Of a stretch of DNA of 6,007 bases, positions 5,129-6,007 are shown in pieces. Every line of letters starts with the position of its first letter. Position 1 is the first letter of the stretch. The stretch comes from JASFQI01 sp050115555 (GTDB taxonomy: Bacteria > Desulfobacterota > DSM-4660 > Desulfatiglandales > HGW-15): positions 1 through 6,007 of the forward strand of contig JASFQI010000318.1 of NCBI GenBank assembly GCA_050115555.1, read 5' to 3'. The notes beneath the pieces were generated by a model. The model was not told the DNA's origin. It did not search any database and was given only the letters and a program-made list of their open reading frames with translations. A program made the position numbers and the translations under genes.

Positions 5129-5968
5129 ATGGATTACCGATCTAGAAGCCCATTATTAGCGGGATTCCTGAGTCTTCTAATGCCTGGTTTGGGGCACATG
5201 TATTCTGGAAAAGCCAAGCGAGGGTTCATCCTTTTTATTTTATCCCTCTTGGTCAGCTCGGTTGCTCCCATGCTGGGTCTCGTCGATTCACAGCCCTTCA
5301 ACGTGATTTTTATGGTGCTTGTTTTCATTTCTATTTATATATACGCCATCATGGATTCAGTGCGAATTACAAGATCTCTAAAATATGGTTATGTACTTAA
5401 AAAATATAATAAATGGTTTTTTTATGTTGTTGTTCTTTTTGTATATCTTATTGTTATTCAACCTTTTTTTTCGAATTTAACAAAGCACTTTATTGTTAAA
5501 GCTTATAAGATGCCGTCAGGCAGTATGGAGCCTACGCTTTTGGTTGGGGACCATATTCTTGTAAACAAATTTATTTACCGTAATGCTAAACCCCAAAAAG
5601 GGGATATCATCGTATTCGAGTACCCTCCAGATCCTTCGAAAGACTTTGTTAAACGTGTCGCTGGCATACCGGGGGATGTACTGGAAATCCGAAACAACGA
5701 AGTCATCATTCATCGAAATGAGAATGAGAGAAAATCTGAAAAGCCCCATGCAAATTCCAATCATAGTAAGCGGTTTTTTGGTCCAATCACCGTCCCCGAA
5801 GACGTTCTATTTGTGCTAGGCGACAACATGGATCACAGTTATGACAGTAGATTTTGGGGCTACGTTCCGATAGAAAAAGTGAAAGGGAAGGTTGTAAGTG
5901 TTTATTGGTCATGGAATTCGGACCCATTGACAGTGAGATGGAAAAGAATCGGGATGAAACTTCATTGA
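5129..5968 (+). CDS. lepB: Signal peptidase I with N-terminal multi-spanning membrane module
   Basis: This is the type I signal peptidase that cleaves Sec and Tat signal peptides at the outer face of the inner membrane. The 279 residues contain the conserved boxes in order: MPSGSMEPTL (128-137) with nucleophile Ser132, GDIIVFEYP (158-166), KDFVKRVAGIPGD (171-183) with general base Lys175, and GDNMDHSYDSRFWGYVP (231-247). The catalytic domain (about 118-279) is compact. Before it lie an extra hydrophobic module at 8-77, opening with LLMPGLGHMYSGKAKRG and holding further likely spans at 33-50 and 57-76, and then the usual anchor at 96-113. The ATG has a good ribosome binding site, GGGAGAGG at 5117-5124, with a 4-base spacer. 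Base composition is striking: 5401-5460 has 10 G/C in 60, against 42 in 60 at 2641-2700 in the protease gene, which hints at a different history. Processing of neighbouring exported proteins is plausible but not shown. It may be a second copy rather than the housekeeping enzyme. Confidence 0.95.
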   Translation: MDYRSRSPLLAGFLSLLMPGLGHMYSGKAKRGFILFILSLLVSSVAPMLGLVDSQPFNVIFMVLVFISIYIYAIMDSVRITRSLKYGYVLKKYNKWFFYVVVLFVYLIVIQPFFSNLTKHFIVKAYKMPSGSMEPTLLVGDHILVNKFIYRNAKPQKGDIIVFEYPPDPSKDFVKRVAGIPGDVLEIRNNEVIIHRNENERKSEKPHANSNHSKRFFGPITVPEDVLFVLGDNMDHSYDSRFWGYVPIEKVKGKVVSVYWSWNSDPLTVRWKRIGMKLH

Positions 5969-6007
5969 TAAGCCAGGGTGTTCCCGTTTCCTGCAGCGCA
6001 AAAATCA

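Noticed and set aside
1..6007. CRISPR array, tRNA, rRNA or intact transposase
   Set aside because: No regularly spaced repeats, no tRNA-like cloverleaf and no transposase motif were seen on either strand.

Overview
The window looks like chromosomal DNA from a Gram-negative bacterium. It carries a lipobox lipoprotein, a secreted subtilisin-family protease with a Sec signal peptide, and a signal peptidase I with a membrane-anchored periplasmic catalytic domain. The gene styles and the mostly GC-rich coding sequence would fit a Desulfobacterota (deltaproteobacterial) genome, but that assignment is a weak inference: no rRNA, tRNA or marker gene here fixes the taxon.

Layout. Positions 80-577 (+) hold a small lipoprotein gene whose reading frame is cut by an in-frame TGA at 446-448 and then stays open to a TAA at 575-577. 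A 155-bp gap with dyad symmetries and a strong hairpin (679-707) leads to a divergent peptide deformylase gene at 733-1242 (+). It converges on a long subtilase gene at 1379-4168 (-). That protein has a signal peptide, two tandem propeptide-like repeats, a complete Asp/His/Ser catalytic domain, and a C-terminal beta-barrel like that of KP-43 protease, interrupted by an extra domain. A consensus-like promoter for it lies at 4250-4279 (-).

Positions 4280-5128 contain no convincing gene. They do contain several inverted repeats, a tiny ORF with a very good ribosome binding site folded into a hairpin, and a minus-strand frame of about 194 codons broken by only two stops that may be a decayed gene. 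The window ends with a signal peptidase I gene at 5129-5968 (+). It has an unusual N-terminal multi-spanning membrane module and is locally very AT-rich compared with the protease gene.

The genes do not form an evident operon. A loose theme is protein maturation and export: N-terminal deformylation, signal peptide cleavage, a secreted protease and a lipoprotein. The window does not show that they act together. I did not find a clearly new multi-gene system. The most checkable oddities are the interrupted lipoprotein, the inserted domain in the protease barrel, the CFI-like stub at the protease C-terminus, and the structured region at 4330-4660.
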